NCBI GenBank assembly: GCA_014055525.1
Contig: WIAH01000008.1
Span: forward strand, 98,682 to 162,681
Direction of reading: 5' to 3'
Length of the DNA: 64,000 nucleotides
Origin: Nitrospira sp. CR1.3
GTDB taxonomy: Bacteria; Nitrospirota; Nitrospiria; Nitrospirales; Nitrospiraceae
Both the position numbers and the translations under genes were made by a program. Under the pieces are notes generated by a model. The model was given only the letters and a program-made list of their open reading frames with translations, searched no databases and was not told the DNA's origin. Shown here in pieces: positions 9,526-16,937 of this stretch. The number at the start of each line of letters is the position of its first letter. The stretch's first letter is position 1.

Positions 9526-9993
9526 TCATGGACAAGTCGTCTTCGCGCACCAACTCACCTTTCCTGATGGCAATACCGATAACGCGTAAATAAGCCCCTT
9601 CTCGTTTTGGAGCTGGATGGTTTGAGTCGCCGTCGCTGTGCTCAATCCCATGGACGAGAAGTTCACCGTCGCCGTTCCTCCGGGAAGCGTCGTCACACGC
9701 GGCATCAATGTTCTCGTGGGAAAAATCTGCTGTCCGCCTGAGATCCCGCTCACCTCGATCAGAGTTCCTGACGGTTGAATAGTTACCGTCGCCTGTCGAT
9801 TTCGGTTCATCGCTACGAGCTTGGCCAGATTCAGATCCCCGGCAATTTCGCTCATCGCCTGTTTCAATTGGTATCGGGCCAACCACTCACTGACGGCGGG
9901 CACCGCAATGACCGACGCTATGCCGATGATGCCCACGACAATCATGAGCTCGATCATCGTAAAGCCGTTTTCCTCGAGTCCCTTGTCTCTCAT
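9526..9993 (-). CDS. fimT: FimT/GspH-like pseudopilin, first gene of minor-pilin operon 1
   Basis: The product is 155 residues from the ATG at 9993. A longer frame starting at 10053 is rejected because its first codons lie inside the sigma-54 promoter. The prepilin site is ENG^FTMIELMIVVGIIGIASVIAVPAV, with Gly -1 and Glu +5. The mature part follows the GspH/FimT pattern: a helix (QLKQAMSEIAGDLNLAKLVAMNRNRQ), then beta strands (ATVTIQPSG, ATVNFSSMGLS), ending in a Cys pair (CAKTTC). It is the first gene of the operon that continues with pilV, pilW, pilX and pilY1. FimT-type pseudopilins act in pilus assembly and, in some species, DNA binding during uptake. The ribosome binding site is weak. 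Confidence 0.9.
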   Translation of the reverse strand: MRDKGLEENGFTMIELMIVVGIIGIASVIAVPAVSEWLARYQLKQAMSEIAGDLNLAKLVAMNRNRQATVTIQPSGTLIEVSGISGGQQIFPTRTLMPRVTTLPGGTATVNFSSMGLSTATATQTIQLQNEKGLIYALSVLPSGKVSWCAKTTCP

Positions 9994-10407
9994 TTTTCGT
10001 AAGACCCTGCGTCGGTGAATACAAAAGGCCCCAAGAGTTTCAGCAAGCACCATGCCATTTCCCGAGGCTTGGCGAGACCCCTCAACTCCTTAATTTAACT
10101 GTACCTTTTGCTCATCCCAGATCTCCGGCTTCAAGGTCCTCGAAGTCCGATAGACAAATTTCGGCATGAAAGGTTCCGGTTGTGCGCCCCCATGCCATTG
10201 CCATTCTCAGAGCATGCTGGAGCTATCCGATCACTTTCATTCGCCCGGATTTCCTATAGCCTCTGATTTCAGGGCGAGTGCTCACTCGATGGGCATGTTC
10301 TGCGGGGACAATAGCAGGGGTGCTCAGCTATGGAGGGCCGTTATGGGTGAAGAAGTGGAAAACTTGGCCTGAGAGGCAACCAGCAGAAATGTAAGCGTCC
10401 GGCGAGT
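9994..10407. other. 414-base intergenic region with the pilin-operon promoter
   Basis: This gap separates the ATPase gene stop from the fimT start. The only convincing element is the sigma-54 site at 10042-10057. A short plus-strand open frame at 10166-10372 has no ribosome binding site or recognisable composition and is not called. No terminator with a T-run was found downstream of the ATPase gene. The rest of the region could carry upstream sites for a sigma-54 activator (PilR type), but no clear palindromic repeat was identified by eye. Confidence 0.6.
10042..10057 (-). promoter_or_regulatory. sigma-54 (RpoN) promoter for the fimT-pilV-pilW-pilX-pilY1 operon
   Basis: The minus strand reads TGGCATGGTGCTTGCT. 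Against the RpoN consensus TGGCACGNNNNTTGCW only one position differs (T for C at position 6). The GG (-24) and GC (-12) elements have the required spacing. Transcription would start near 10031, leaving a leader of about 38 bases before the fimT ATG at 9993. Pilin genes in Pseudomonas and Geobacter are classic RpoN/PilR targets, so the context fits. Confidence 0.82.
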
Positions 10408-12210
10408 TTACCTTGCGGCAACCGCTCTCACCTGGCTACAGACGGTCAGCCCTCGCCGAACTTTCAGAATCCCATCTTGAAGCAGGGTGACCATGCCGTC
10501 GTTCATGGCCGCCGTCAGGATCTCGCTCGGGCGGGATTTCGACTGGACAAGTTTCTTTAGCACATCTGACGCGACGAGGAACTCGTGGATCGGAACACGC
10601 CCCTTGAATCCTGTTTGGTTACAGATCTCGCAACCACGTCCGCGATAGAGAGTTTGGTCTTCTCCGCCTTCGATTCCAAGGGATGGCCAATGTTGAGTTC
10701 CATACCCTTGTGTCAATTCTTCCCATTCCTGGAGAGACGGATGGTAGGCCTCCCTGCACTGGGAGCAAATTTTCTTGCAGAGGCGTTGCGCGAGGATGCC
10801 CAGCATTGAGTCGGCAAAGTTGAAGGGGTCGCAACCGAGATCGAGGAGTCTGACGACGGTCTCCACCGCACTATTCGTGTGAAGCGTGCTGAGCACGAGG
10901 TGCCCCGTCAGTGAGGCCTCGATCGCGATATCGGCCGTTTCCTTGTCTCGCATTTCACCGATCATGATCACGTCCGGGTCAGCCCGCAAGAACGCGCGCA
11001 TGGCCGTCGCGAAGGTCAGCCCGATTTTTTGGTGCACCTGCACCTGCCTGAGACCGTCTTGCGTGATTTCAATCGGATCCTCAGCTGTCCAGATCTTTCT
11101 CTCGTCGGTATTGATGTATCTCAGGATGGCGTGCAGAGTTGTGGTCTTGCCGGACCCGGTCGGTCCTACGCAAAGAATGAGGCCATGAGGCTTTTCAGCT
11201 AGCGATTTGATCGCCTGAAGCGTCTCGGATGAAAACTCCATCGCTTCCAAGGGCATCGGCTCCTTCGCCGTCAGCAACCGCAGCACGATGTCTTCATCAC
11301 CGCCTGCCGTCGGAAGCGTCGCGACGCGCAGCTCCATGTGGCGAGTTCCGGCGAGCTTGAACCGGATTTTTCCGTCTTGTGGCTTGCGCCGTTCAGCGAT
11401 GTCGAGATTCGCCATAATCTTGAGTCTGGACACAACAGCGCGTCGATAGGCAGCCGGGATCTTCATGTACGTGAAGCAAGATCCGTCGACCCGAAGGCGC
11501 ACCGCCGTGTCTTTTCGATCCGCATAGGGCTCGATATGGAGATCGGATGCGCCCAGACGATCGGCCTCCAGGATCATGTGATTTGCCAGACGCACAATCG
11601 CCGAATCGTTCTCATCGATGACGCTTGTCGTGACCTCCGTCGCCTGCACCACCGGAATGTCATGGACCAGCTCGCTAAGGATTGTTCCGAGCGATGTGCT
11701 CTTGCCTGAAGTCTTTGCGGCAGCGAGAAACTGCTCTATGTCACGTCTGAGCCCCACACTGTAACGGATCGTCGCCCCGGGAAAAGCGCGTCTGACATCC
11801 CACCCTTTCTCCGGATCGTTCGGGTCACTGGTCAGCACATCGATCAGCACGCCGTGTCGTGCAATCGGCAGCCACAAGTTTTTCTTCAAATAGTCGATGT
11901 TCAGAGTCTTGAAGAGATCGGCGTCTATTGATGTCCTCTCATCGAAAGGCAAATACGGACACTGGTAGAAATCGCTCAATGCAGCGCCCAATGCATTCCT
12001 CGACACCTGATAGCGGTCCAAAAGGATCGTTTCGAGATCTACCGAGCCTTCTCTGGCACCTTCCAACGCCGCTTCGAGATCACGCTGACAGATGCACTCC
12101 CGATATACCAATGAGTCCAAAACATTCTGCTCGATCGTCTGGCGTGTTCGAACTGGTGATCGAATTCCGGACTGGCGGGCCGACTCCGAACGTTCTTCGG
12201 TCCCTTCCAT
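10408..12210 (-). CDS. PilB/GspE-family type IV pilus or type II secretion assembly ATPase
   Basis: The product is 600 residues. An N-terminal MshEN/GspE-N-like region (about 20-190) is followed by the hexameric ATPase core: Asp-rich block ASDLHIEPY near 245, Walker A GPTGSGKTTTLH near 352, Walker B DVIMIGEMRDKETADIA near 415 and the His box LSTLHTNSA near 445. A tetracysteine zinc motif is visible as CKKICSQC near 478 and CEICNQTGFKGR near 528, typical of GspE/PilB extension ATPases and not of PilT. It is the last gene after four pseudopilin genes and pilD. The block lacks PilC and PilMNOPQ, so the partner machine must be encoded elsewhere. PilB versus GspE cannot be decided from this window. 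Confidence 0.93.
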   Translation of the reverse strand: MEGTEERSESARQSGIRSPVRTRQTIEQNVLDSLVYRECICQRDLEAALEGAREGSVDLETILLDRYQVSRNALGAALSDFYQCPYLPFDERTSIDADLFKTLNIDYLKKNLWLPIARHGVLIDVLTSDPNDPEKGWDVRRAFPGATIRYSVGLRRDIEQFLAAAKTSGKSTSLGTILSELVHDIPVVQATEVTTSVIDENDSAIVRLANHMILEADRLGASDLHIEPYADRKDTAVRLRVDGSCFTYMKIPAAYRRAVVSRLKIMANLDIAERRKPQDGKIRFKLAGTRHMELRVATLPTAGGDEDIVLRLLTAKEPMPLEAMEFSSETLQAIKSLAEKPHGLILCVGPTGSGKTTTLHAILRYINTDERKIWTAEDPIEITQDGLRQVQVHQKIGLTFATAMRAFLRADPDVIMIGEMRDKETADIAIEASLTGHLVLSTLHTNSAVETVVRLLDLGCDPFNFADSMLGILAQRLCKKICSQCREAYHPSLQEWEELTQGYGTQHWPSLGIEGGEDQTLYRGRGCEICNQTGFKGRVPIHEFLVASDVLKKLVQSKSRPSEILTAAMNDGMVTLLQDGILKVRRGLTVCSQVRAVAAR

Positions 12211-12268
12211 GTTCTTCCGGGCGCTCTTGTGCCCGCCCGCATGCCACGGTTTGCATATCCGCTCGGAT

Positions 12269-13747
12269 TTACAGGAGCCGCCAGGTCCCGGGAACTCGAT
12301 ACACTACGGGCAGACCGCGAAACAGCCCCTGGGCTAGATCTGCGTTGTACCAAACTTCGACCGTTGCTCCGCTACCTGCAGCGACGACAGTCTCTCCCGC
12401 TCCCACGGCGCCGAAAAGCCGCGTGGATCGCTCGACGGTTACCGTCCCTGCGGCCCAGAGCAGTCCCTGAAAATGAATTCCAGAGAGTTGCACGGGGATT
12501 CTGGTTCCCAACGAGCTTGTTCCGTCCTGTGATGGACTTAATGCGGGAACCGATCGCCCTGCTCCTTGCGGTTTGAGGAGTACGTGGCCTTGTACGACAA
12601 GCACAGCTTCAAGATAGTCCGCATCGATCACGAGTGTGCCGAGGTTGTCCGCACGAGGAGGTTCTCCGTCCACCGTATCGATAAATACCAGGCCACGATG
12701 ATCTCCGATTGTCTGCGAAAGAAGCACTTCCGAGGGAGCCACACCCTGATCACCCTCGGAAGCTCCTTGACGATGGAGTACCCCATCTCGGTCCAGACGA
12801 TAGTAGGTCCCGTGACGGAGCGCCGTTTGTTTCACGGAGTCGTACTCCCACTGATCGAGTCGGACACCCGGCGAGGGGAATTGATGAAGGTGCACGTTCT
12901 GCGGCACGATCGGATGAATGCTCTGCCCGGGCGGAGGAACGGTCACCGTCAATTCTCCGCCTATCCAGTAATCGGTCCAGCGGTCCAGTGATTGTTCGAG
13001 ATGATCATATGGCTGGCCTGTGACCGGCGCAGCAGTTGTCTTCGTGACCACATCCTCAATTCTCCTGACTATCAGGTCGCTCATGATCCGTTGATCACCC
13101 CAATGAACCCGTACGGGAGACTCTCCGCCTGTCTGGAGAGTTCCCAATCCTCTCCCGACCTGCACCGCTGCGCGCACGGCTGGAATGGATATTGCGCCGA
13201 GCTGAACCTGAACGGTTCTTGCCGTGGGCTTGAACCCGACCGTGGTGGCCGTCACCTCCATAGTCCCGAGCAGTCCAGGGCGTGCGGGGCCATACAGTTT
13301 CAATTTCGTGAAGCGCCCGATTTCCCGCAGGGAACCGGAGAATCCGCTCGGCGGGCCGTTCAAGAAGCTGTTGTCGGTGGCTTGGTTCGCATCGAGAAGA
13401 ATATCCGGACGATCGGCCGTCCCGATGAACTGGGAGCGCCTAGCCATGTCAAAGAACGAGGGACCGTTCGCTAGGTCGCCTTGTCGTTTTCCAAAGAGTC
13501 CTGCCACAGATGCCGGAGTCGAACCTGGATCATGGAACCATCCCACGACCAGATCCGCAGCCGAGCCCGCCAGTTCTTCTGCGACGGTCTCTTCTTTCAT
13601 TGCGACAATACCGGGCACGTCCTGACCGGCCAGATAAAGCGAGGTCAGGCCGAGAAGCGATAGGATCACGATGAGGATGAGCGTACCCTGAAGCACATGA
13701 CCGTCCATTCGACCTTGCTGCAACCTTGCCTCGCGTCGCATCACCAT
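12269..13747 (-). CDS. PilX-like membrane-anchored pseudopilin-operon protein
   Basis: The product is 492 residues. After a basic leader (RREARLQQGRMDG) comes one hydrophobic helix (about 20-45, GTLILIVILSLLGLTSLYLAG). A helix follows with the PilX-like feature EETVAEELAGSAADLVVGW. The remaining ~430 residues are beta-rich and contain no cysteine motif. Its position after fimU/pilV/pilW-like genes matches that of PilX in operon 1, but the protein is more than twice as long and has no sequence block I can name. Two starts are possible (13747 or 13741) behind an AGGGGG box. The likely role is the pilX-equivalent or a tip component of the second pseudopilin set. This is an inference from topology and order. 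Confidence 0.65.
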   Translation of the reverse strand: MVMRREARLQQGRMDGHVLQGTLILIVILSLLGLTSLYLAGQDVPGIVAMKEETVAEELAGSAADLVVGWFHDPGSTPASVAGLFGKRQGDLANGPSFFDMARRSQFIGTADRPDILLDANQATDNSFLNGPPSGFSGSLREIGRFTKLKLYGPARPGLLGTMEVTATTVGFKPTARTVQVQLGAISIPAVRAAVQVGRGLGTLQTGGESPVRVHWGDQRIMSDLIVRRIEDVVTKTTAAPVTGQPYDHLEQSLDRWTDYWIGGELTVTVPPPGQSIHPIVPQNVHLHQFPSPGVRLDQWEYDSVKQTALRHGTYYRLDRDGVLHRQGASEGDQGVAPSEVLLSQTIGDHRGLVFIDTVDGEPPRADNLGTLVIDADYLEAVLVVQGHVLLKPQGAGRSVPALSPSQDGTSSLGTRIPVQLSGIHFQGLLWAAGTVTVERSTRLFGAVGAGETVVAAGSGATVEVWYNADLAQGLFRGLPVVYRVPGTWRLL

Positions 13748-13772
13748 CCCCCTTTGCTTGGCATAGTGAACC

Positions 13773-14546
13773 TCATACGCGCAGACTGATCTCTCTGACC
13801 GTCTTAGTCGAAGAGCCGCGGAGGCTCATCTCGACAACAATTCGTCTTACCGACGCCGCCTGAACCACCGGCCGCCCTTGCCCATCCCAGTAGGAAAATC
13901 GCACTTCGTGAACGTCACCGATCAAGACACTCGCCCCGCCATCAACCATGCGCAAAAATCTCAGATTGCCCCTGTCATCTCGTCTGCTGTAGTAGCGGAC
14001 ACGGTTCCGAACCGACACAACCGCGCCGGCTGGAATCGTCGCAGAGATCGGCTCTGTCACGGTTAGCAGCGCCCGCTGCCCATCCCGTGCCAGCGTCATC
14101 GCTTCGCATCGCTCATTCCAGCAAACCTGGATTGTCTTCCGTTCCGGCCATTCACGTCCGTCATCAACCGTTATCGTGGTTTGGCCCGCCATGGCAGGCG
14201 CAGTGACTGTGGTGAACAATCCATTGACGTTCGCGCCGAACTCCAACTCATCTTGTTTCATGATCGAGACGGCATCCGATGCGGCCAAATGAAGTTCCTG
14301 CTCCAGCAGCTCAAGGCTCAGGCGGAGGTCCTGTTGTTGCGCCAATGCAGACTGTTGATTCGTGAATTGGCGCTGAAAAAAGGAGATGGCCTGCATTGTC
14401 GCAGCAAGGATGATCAGGCCTGCTGCTGTGGCCACCAGCACTTCGAGGAGGCTCGTGCCACCCTCCGTCCGGTCACGCTCATTCATCGAGTTGTCCGGGC
14501 AGATCGACCCCGTTCCTGCCATCTTCGTTCTCTCACTGTCCGACAA
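13773..14546 (-). CDS. PilW-like prepilin (second set)
   Basis: The product is up to 257 residues. The prepilin site is EGG^TSLLEVLVATAAGLIILAATM, with Gly -1 and Glu +5. It is followed by QQSALAQQQDLRLSLELLEQELHLAASD, the long helix typical of PilW/GspJ-type proteins. Two cysteines near residue 135 (CWNERC) may form a small disulfide loop. The start at 14546 overlaps the upstream pilV-like gene by 14 bases. Internal ATGs (MAGTG, MNERD) would give shorter leaders and cannot be excluded. It belongs to the second pseudopilin operon with a PilB/GspE ATPase and PilD. It would be cleaved by PilD and act in the initiation complex. Confidence 0.78.
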   Translation of the reverse strand: MSDSERTKMAGTGSICPDNSMNERDRTEGGTSLLEVLVATAAGLIILAATMQAISFFQRQFTNQQSALAQQQDLRLSLELLEQELHLAASDAVSIMKQDELEFGANVNGLFTTVTAPAMAGQTTITVDDGREWPERKTIQVCWNERCEAMTLARDGQRALLTVTEPISATIPAGAVVSVRNRVRYYSRRDDRGNLRFLRMVDGGASVLIGDVHEVRFSYWDGQGRPVVQAASVRRIVVEMSLRGSSTKTVREISLRV

Positions 14547-15021
14547 ACACGGGATTTGACCTCATCGTGACTAGCTTCACCTCGCGCCGTCTCTGACCGT
14601 TTCCATACGACGCCACGACTTCAAGTACGACATGGCCGGAAGCAGAGAGATTGACGCCTCTGCTCGGTGTCACCGTCCATGTCAGTGAGATGCCCCCCTC
14701 TTGATGGCTCGCAGAGTACACACCGTCGCCGGCAAGGAGGTCGCCACCTTGCCCGTCGTCATGCATGATGATGTCCGGCATACCGTCGTGATTGAGGTCG
14801 TCCGCGAGCAGTCGGTCCCACTGGGCGCCCCTCTTTGCCTCGATCCTGGACTGGGCCATGGCCAAAGCTCGACTGGCAAGCACACCATATGCGATCGTTT
14901 CCTCTGCTGCATGGAAGGCTCCTATCGCCCCCATGAGTCCCAACGGCAGGATCGCCATCGAGACCAACACTTCAGAGAAGCTTGCCCCTGCGCAGGCAGT
15001 AAGGAGACTGCGTCCTGTCAT
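14533..15021 (-). CDS. PilV-like prepilin with an inserted calcium-loop-like motif (second set)
   Basis: The product is 162 residues. The prepilin processing site is CAG^ASFSEVLVSMAILPLGLMGAI, with Gly -1 and Glu +5. The downstream ASRALAMAQSRIEAKRGAQWDRLLADD is a PilV/GspI-like helix. The unusual part is DLNHDGMPDIIMHDDG near residues 75-92, whose Asp/Asn/Asp/Gly spacing resembles EF-hand or dockerin-type calcium loops; it is followed by an extracellular-type beta domain. The start forms an ATGA overlap with the preceding fimU-like gene, so the two are probably translationally coupled. Role inferred: minor pilin, possibly calcium-responsive. Confidence 0.78.
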   Translation of the reverse strand: MTGRSLLTACAGASFSEVLVSMAILPLGLMGAIGAFHAAEETIAYGVLASRALAMAQSRIEAKRGAQWDRLLADDLNHDGMPDIIMHDDGQGGDLLAGDGVYSASHQEGGISLTWTVTPSRGVNLSASGHVVLEVVASYGNGQRRREVKLVTMRSNPVFVGQ

Positions 15022-15479
15022 GAGATGGTCACCCGTCCCGTGAGGCTCACCGTCAGAATTGTTTTCTTGCCTTCGCTGTCGAAAATCGCAATCGTCGTCG
15101 CGGTGGCCGACCGCCCGCTTGGTTGAAAGAGAACATCCAGCCCTGCAGTTGGCGTTTCGATTAGGACCCCCTTGTTGGCATATCGATACACATCCAGAAC
15201 GTCTCCGGAATCCGCACGTCTGAACGTGAGGCTTTGTTGGGAATGGTCGAATCGCACGAGAAGACGTTCCCGTCTGGCCATGGCCAACTGCCGGGCTTTG
15301 CGGAGTTCTGACGCGATTTCAGCAGCAACGGATCGGGCTTGCGCCTTCGCCATCGTCGCCCTGTAGCTCGGGCCTGCGATTGTCGCCAAAATTGCCAGGA
15401 TTGCGAGAACCGTGAGGATTTCTGTGAGACTTGCACCCCGATTCTGCGAATCCCGATTGGGGAGGTCTATAGATACCAC
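15018..15479 (-). CDS. GspH/FimU-like prepilin (first pseudopilin of set 2)
   Basis: A GTG start at 15479 is chosen because GGAGGGA lies seven bases upstream. This gives 153 residues with a 15-residue leader and prepilin site NRG^ASLTEILTVLAILAILATIAGPSY. The mature part has the GspH signature: the helix AAEIASELRKARQLAMARRERLLVRF, then strands ending LFQPSGRSATATTIAIFDSEGK and LTGRVTIS. A 57-base longer frame exists but would add an unlikely leader. It precedes the pilV-like gene with a 4-base overlap. It is a pseudopilin of the second set, substrate of the PilD encoded just upstream. Confidence 0.85.
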   Translation of the reverse strand: MVSIDLPNRDSQNRGASLTEILTVLAILAILATIAGPSYRATMAKAQARSVAAEIASELRKARQLAMARRERLLVRFDHSQQSLTFRRADSGDVLDVYRYANKGVLIETPTAGLDVLFQPSGRSATATTIAIFDSEGKKTILTVSLTGRVTIS

Positions 15480-15691
15480 GGCGCAATCCCTCCAGCAGGA
15501 GAAGTTTGGCTTCCAAGACGCGTGCCGTTTGTCCATCGGAGCATCACCATGCTTTTGTCCACAGGAAGCGCCGCGAAGTCACCGAGACTTCCCTCGTCCC
15601 GAGTTCCGGTCCCAACAGAAGCAAAATGGGAAGCACTGTGATCTATTCGGATACAGCGAGTTGACGGATGAGATACAGCCCAGCCAGTGCG

Positions 15692-16474
15692 CTAGTACGA
15701 GGGGTTGAGCAGGCCTTGATACCAATCCAATATGGGGTGGGCGAAAAACATCGATAAGAGGGCCCCCAGAACGAGAAAGGGACCGAACGGAATATACTCG
15801 TCGCGCTTGATGACCCGGAGACCGATCAAGATGATGCCGACAATGGAACCGGCCAGTGAACCGATCATGATCGTCAAGAGCGCGGATTTCCAGCCGAGGA
15901 AAGCCCCGACCATGGCGAGTAACTTGATGTCGCCGCCTCCCATCCCTTCCTTGCCGAACAGATACGGACTTGCCCAGGCAAGCGCCCAGAGAATTCCTCC
16001 TCCGATCAGCACCCCGAGAATCGCGTTCATCCATCCCACCGGCAGAACGGTCATCGCTCCGACAAGGCCAACGACAATTCCCGGCAGGGTGATCACGTTA
16101 GGAATAATTTTGTGCGACAGGTCGGTCCCCGCGACAACCAGCAAAGCGGAGAACAGCATGGCGTACATGGCGGCCTGCCACCCAGGACCGAAAAACCAGA
16201 GGATGCCCAGATACCCTGCCGCATTCACCGCTTCAACCAACGGGTAACGCAGAGAGATCGGCGCGTGACAGGCGCGGCAGCGTCCTTGCAGCCACAGATA
16301 ACTGAGCACCGGAACGTTGTCGTAGAACCCGATGGCTCTGCCACAGGCGGGGCATCGAGACCCTGGCCATACGATCGATTCGCCTCGAGGCAATCGAAAA
16401 ATGCACACGTTCAGAAAGCTTCCGACGAGGGCGCCGAACAAGCCGGTGAGGACATACAAGGACCACCCATTCAT
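15692..16474 (-). CDS. pilD: prepilin peptidase / N-methyltransferase PilD
   Basis: The product is 260 residues with about seven membrane segments. The N-terminal methyltransferase domain keeps both zinc CxxC pairs (Cys41/Cys44 in RCPACGR and Cys66/Cys69 in GRCRACH). The aspartic peptidase domain keeps both catalytic aspartates: Asp118 in GTDLSHKIIPN and Asp182 in GMGGGDIKL. The enzyme cleaves prepilin leaders and methylates the new N-terminus in the inner membrane. A GGGGAG box lies before the ATG. It leads the block of four pseudopilin genes and the ATPase gene, leaving 212 bases to the next start. All key residues are intact, so it should process both pilin sets here. Confidence 0.96.
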   Translation of the reverse strand: MNGWSLYVLTGLFGALVGSFLNVCIFRLPRGESIVWPGSRCPACGRAIGFYDNVPVLSYLWLQGRCRACHAPISLRYPLVEAVNAAGYLGILWFFGPGWQAAMYAMLFSALLVVAGTDLSHKIIPNVITLPGIVVGLVGAMTVLPVGWMNAILGVLIGGGILWALAWASPYLFGKEGMGGGDIKLLAMVGAFLGWKSALLTIMIGSLAGSIVGIILIGLRVIKRDEYIPFGPFLVLGALLSMFFAHPILDWYQGLLNPSY

Positions 16475-16525
16475 AAAGCACTCCCCACAAACTGGCTATG
16501 ACCAGACATACGTACTTGCACTAGG

Positions 16526-16554
16526 GCCATACTGCTGCGATTTACAGGAGTCAA
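16526..16554 (-). promoter_or_regulatory. possible sigma-70 promoter for pilD
   Basis: The minus strand has TTGACT at 16554-16549, 17 bases, then TATGGC at 16531-16526, about 50 bases before the pilD start. The -35 box is good and the -10 box weak. It overlaps the -35 region of the divergent luxR-type gene promoter, so the two would be mutually exclusive. Confidence 0.35.
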
Positions 16555-16570
16555 AGTGACCTCCTATAAT
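16541..16570 (+). promoter_or_regulatory. sigma-70-type promoter of the LuxR-type regulator
   Basis: TTTACA at 16541-16546 (5 of 6 consensus bases), an 18-base spacer and TATAAT at 16565-16570 (6 of 6). The predicted start near 16577 leaves a leader of about 85 bases before the ATG at 16662. Confidence 0.65.
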
Positions 16571-16661
16571 TTCATCGTGGACTCAGGGTTTGTTCTCCGG
16601 GGTTTTCACGTGCAGTCAAATTATAACGGATTTCTTTACCGCTCAAAGGAGAACGGCAATC

Positions 16662-16937
16662 ATGACGCGATCCCCCAAAGCCAGAAGCAGAACGTCTCTG
16701 GTAGATCTGGCCCCTCCTCCGAGGAAAAAGCGCCCCGAATCGCTGACCAGTCGTGAACAAGAAATTTTGGAATTGATCTGGGCCGGCTTCAAAAACAAGG
16801 AAATCGGCCAACGGCTCAAGATCAGCGTCAAGACCGTTGAGGCTCACCGGGCCAACATGATGAAAAAATTACGGGTCTCGAACACGGCGCAACTATTGAA
16901 GACCGCAATTCAAGGCGGAATGATCAGGATTCGGTAG
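16662..16937 (+). CDS. solo LuxR-type (GerE) helix-turn-helix regulator
   Basis: The 91-residue product starts at an ATG with AAAGGAG ten bases upstream. Residues 27-88 form a complete LuxR C-terminal HTH: LTSREQEILELIWAGF, NKEIGQRLKISVKTVEAHR, and ANMMKKLRVSNTAQLLKTA. Conserved Glu and the V-x-HRxNMxxKL recognition helix are present. There is no receiver or ligand-binding domain, only a basic N-terminal 26 residues, so it is a stand-alone DNA-binding protein. It is divergent from pilD and its promoter overlaps that of pilD, so regulation of the pseudopilin block is a reasonable guess. Its 3' end overlaps the convergent rlmB gene by 14 bases. Confidence 0.88.
   Translation: MTRSPKARSRTSLVDLAPPPRKKRPESLTSREQEILELIWAGFKNKEIGQRLKISVKTVEAHRANMMKKLRVSNTAQLLKTAIQGGMIRIR

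Noticed and set aside
10183..10197. Second sigma-54-like sequence on the minus strand, TGGCATGGGGGCGCA
   Set aside because: The GG and GC elements are one base closer than required and the TTGC block is missing; the site at 10042-10057 is far better.
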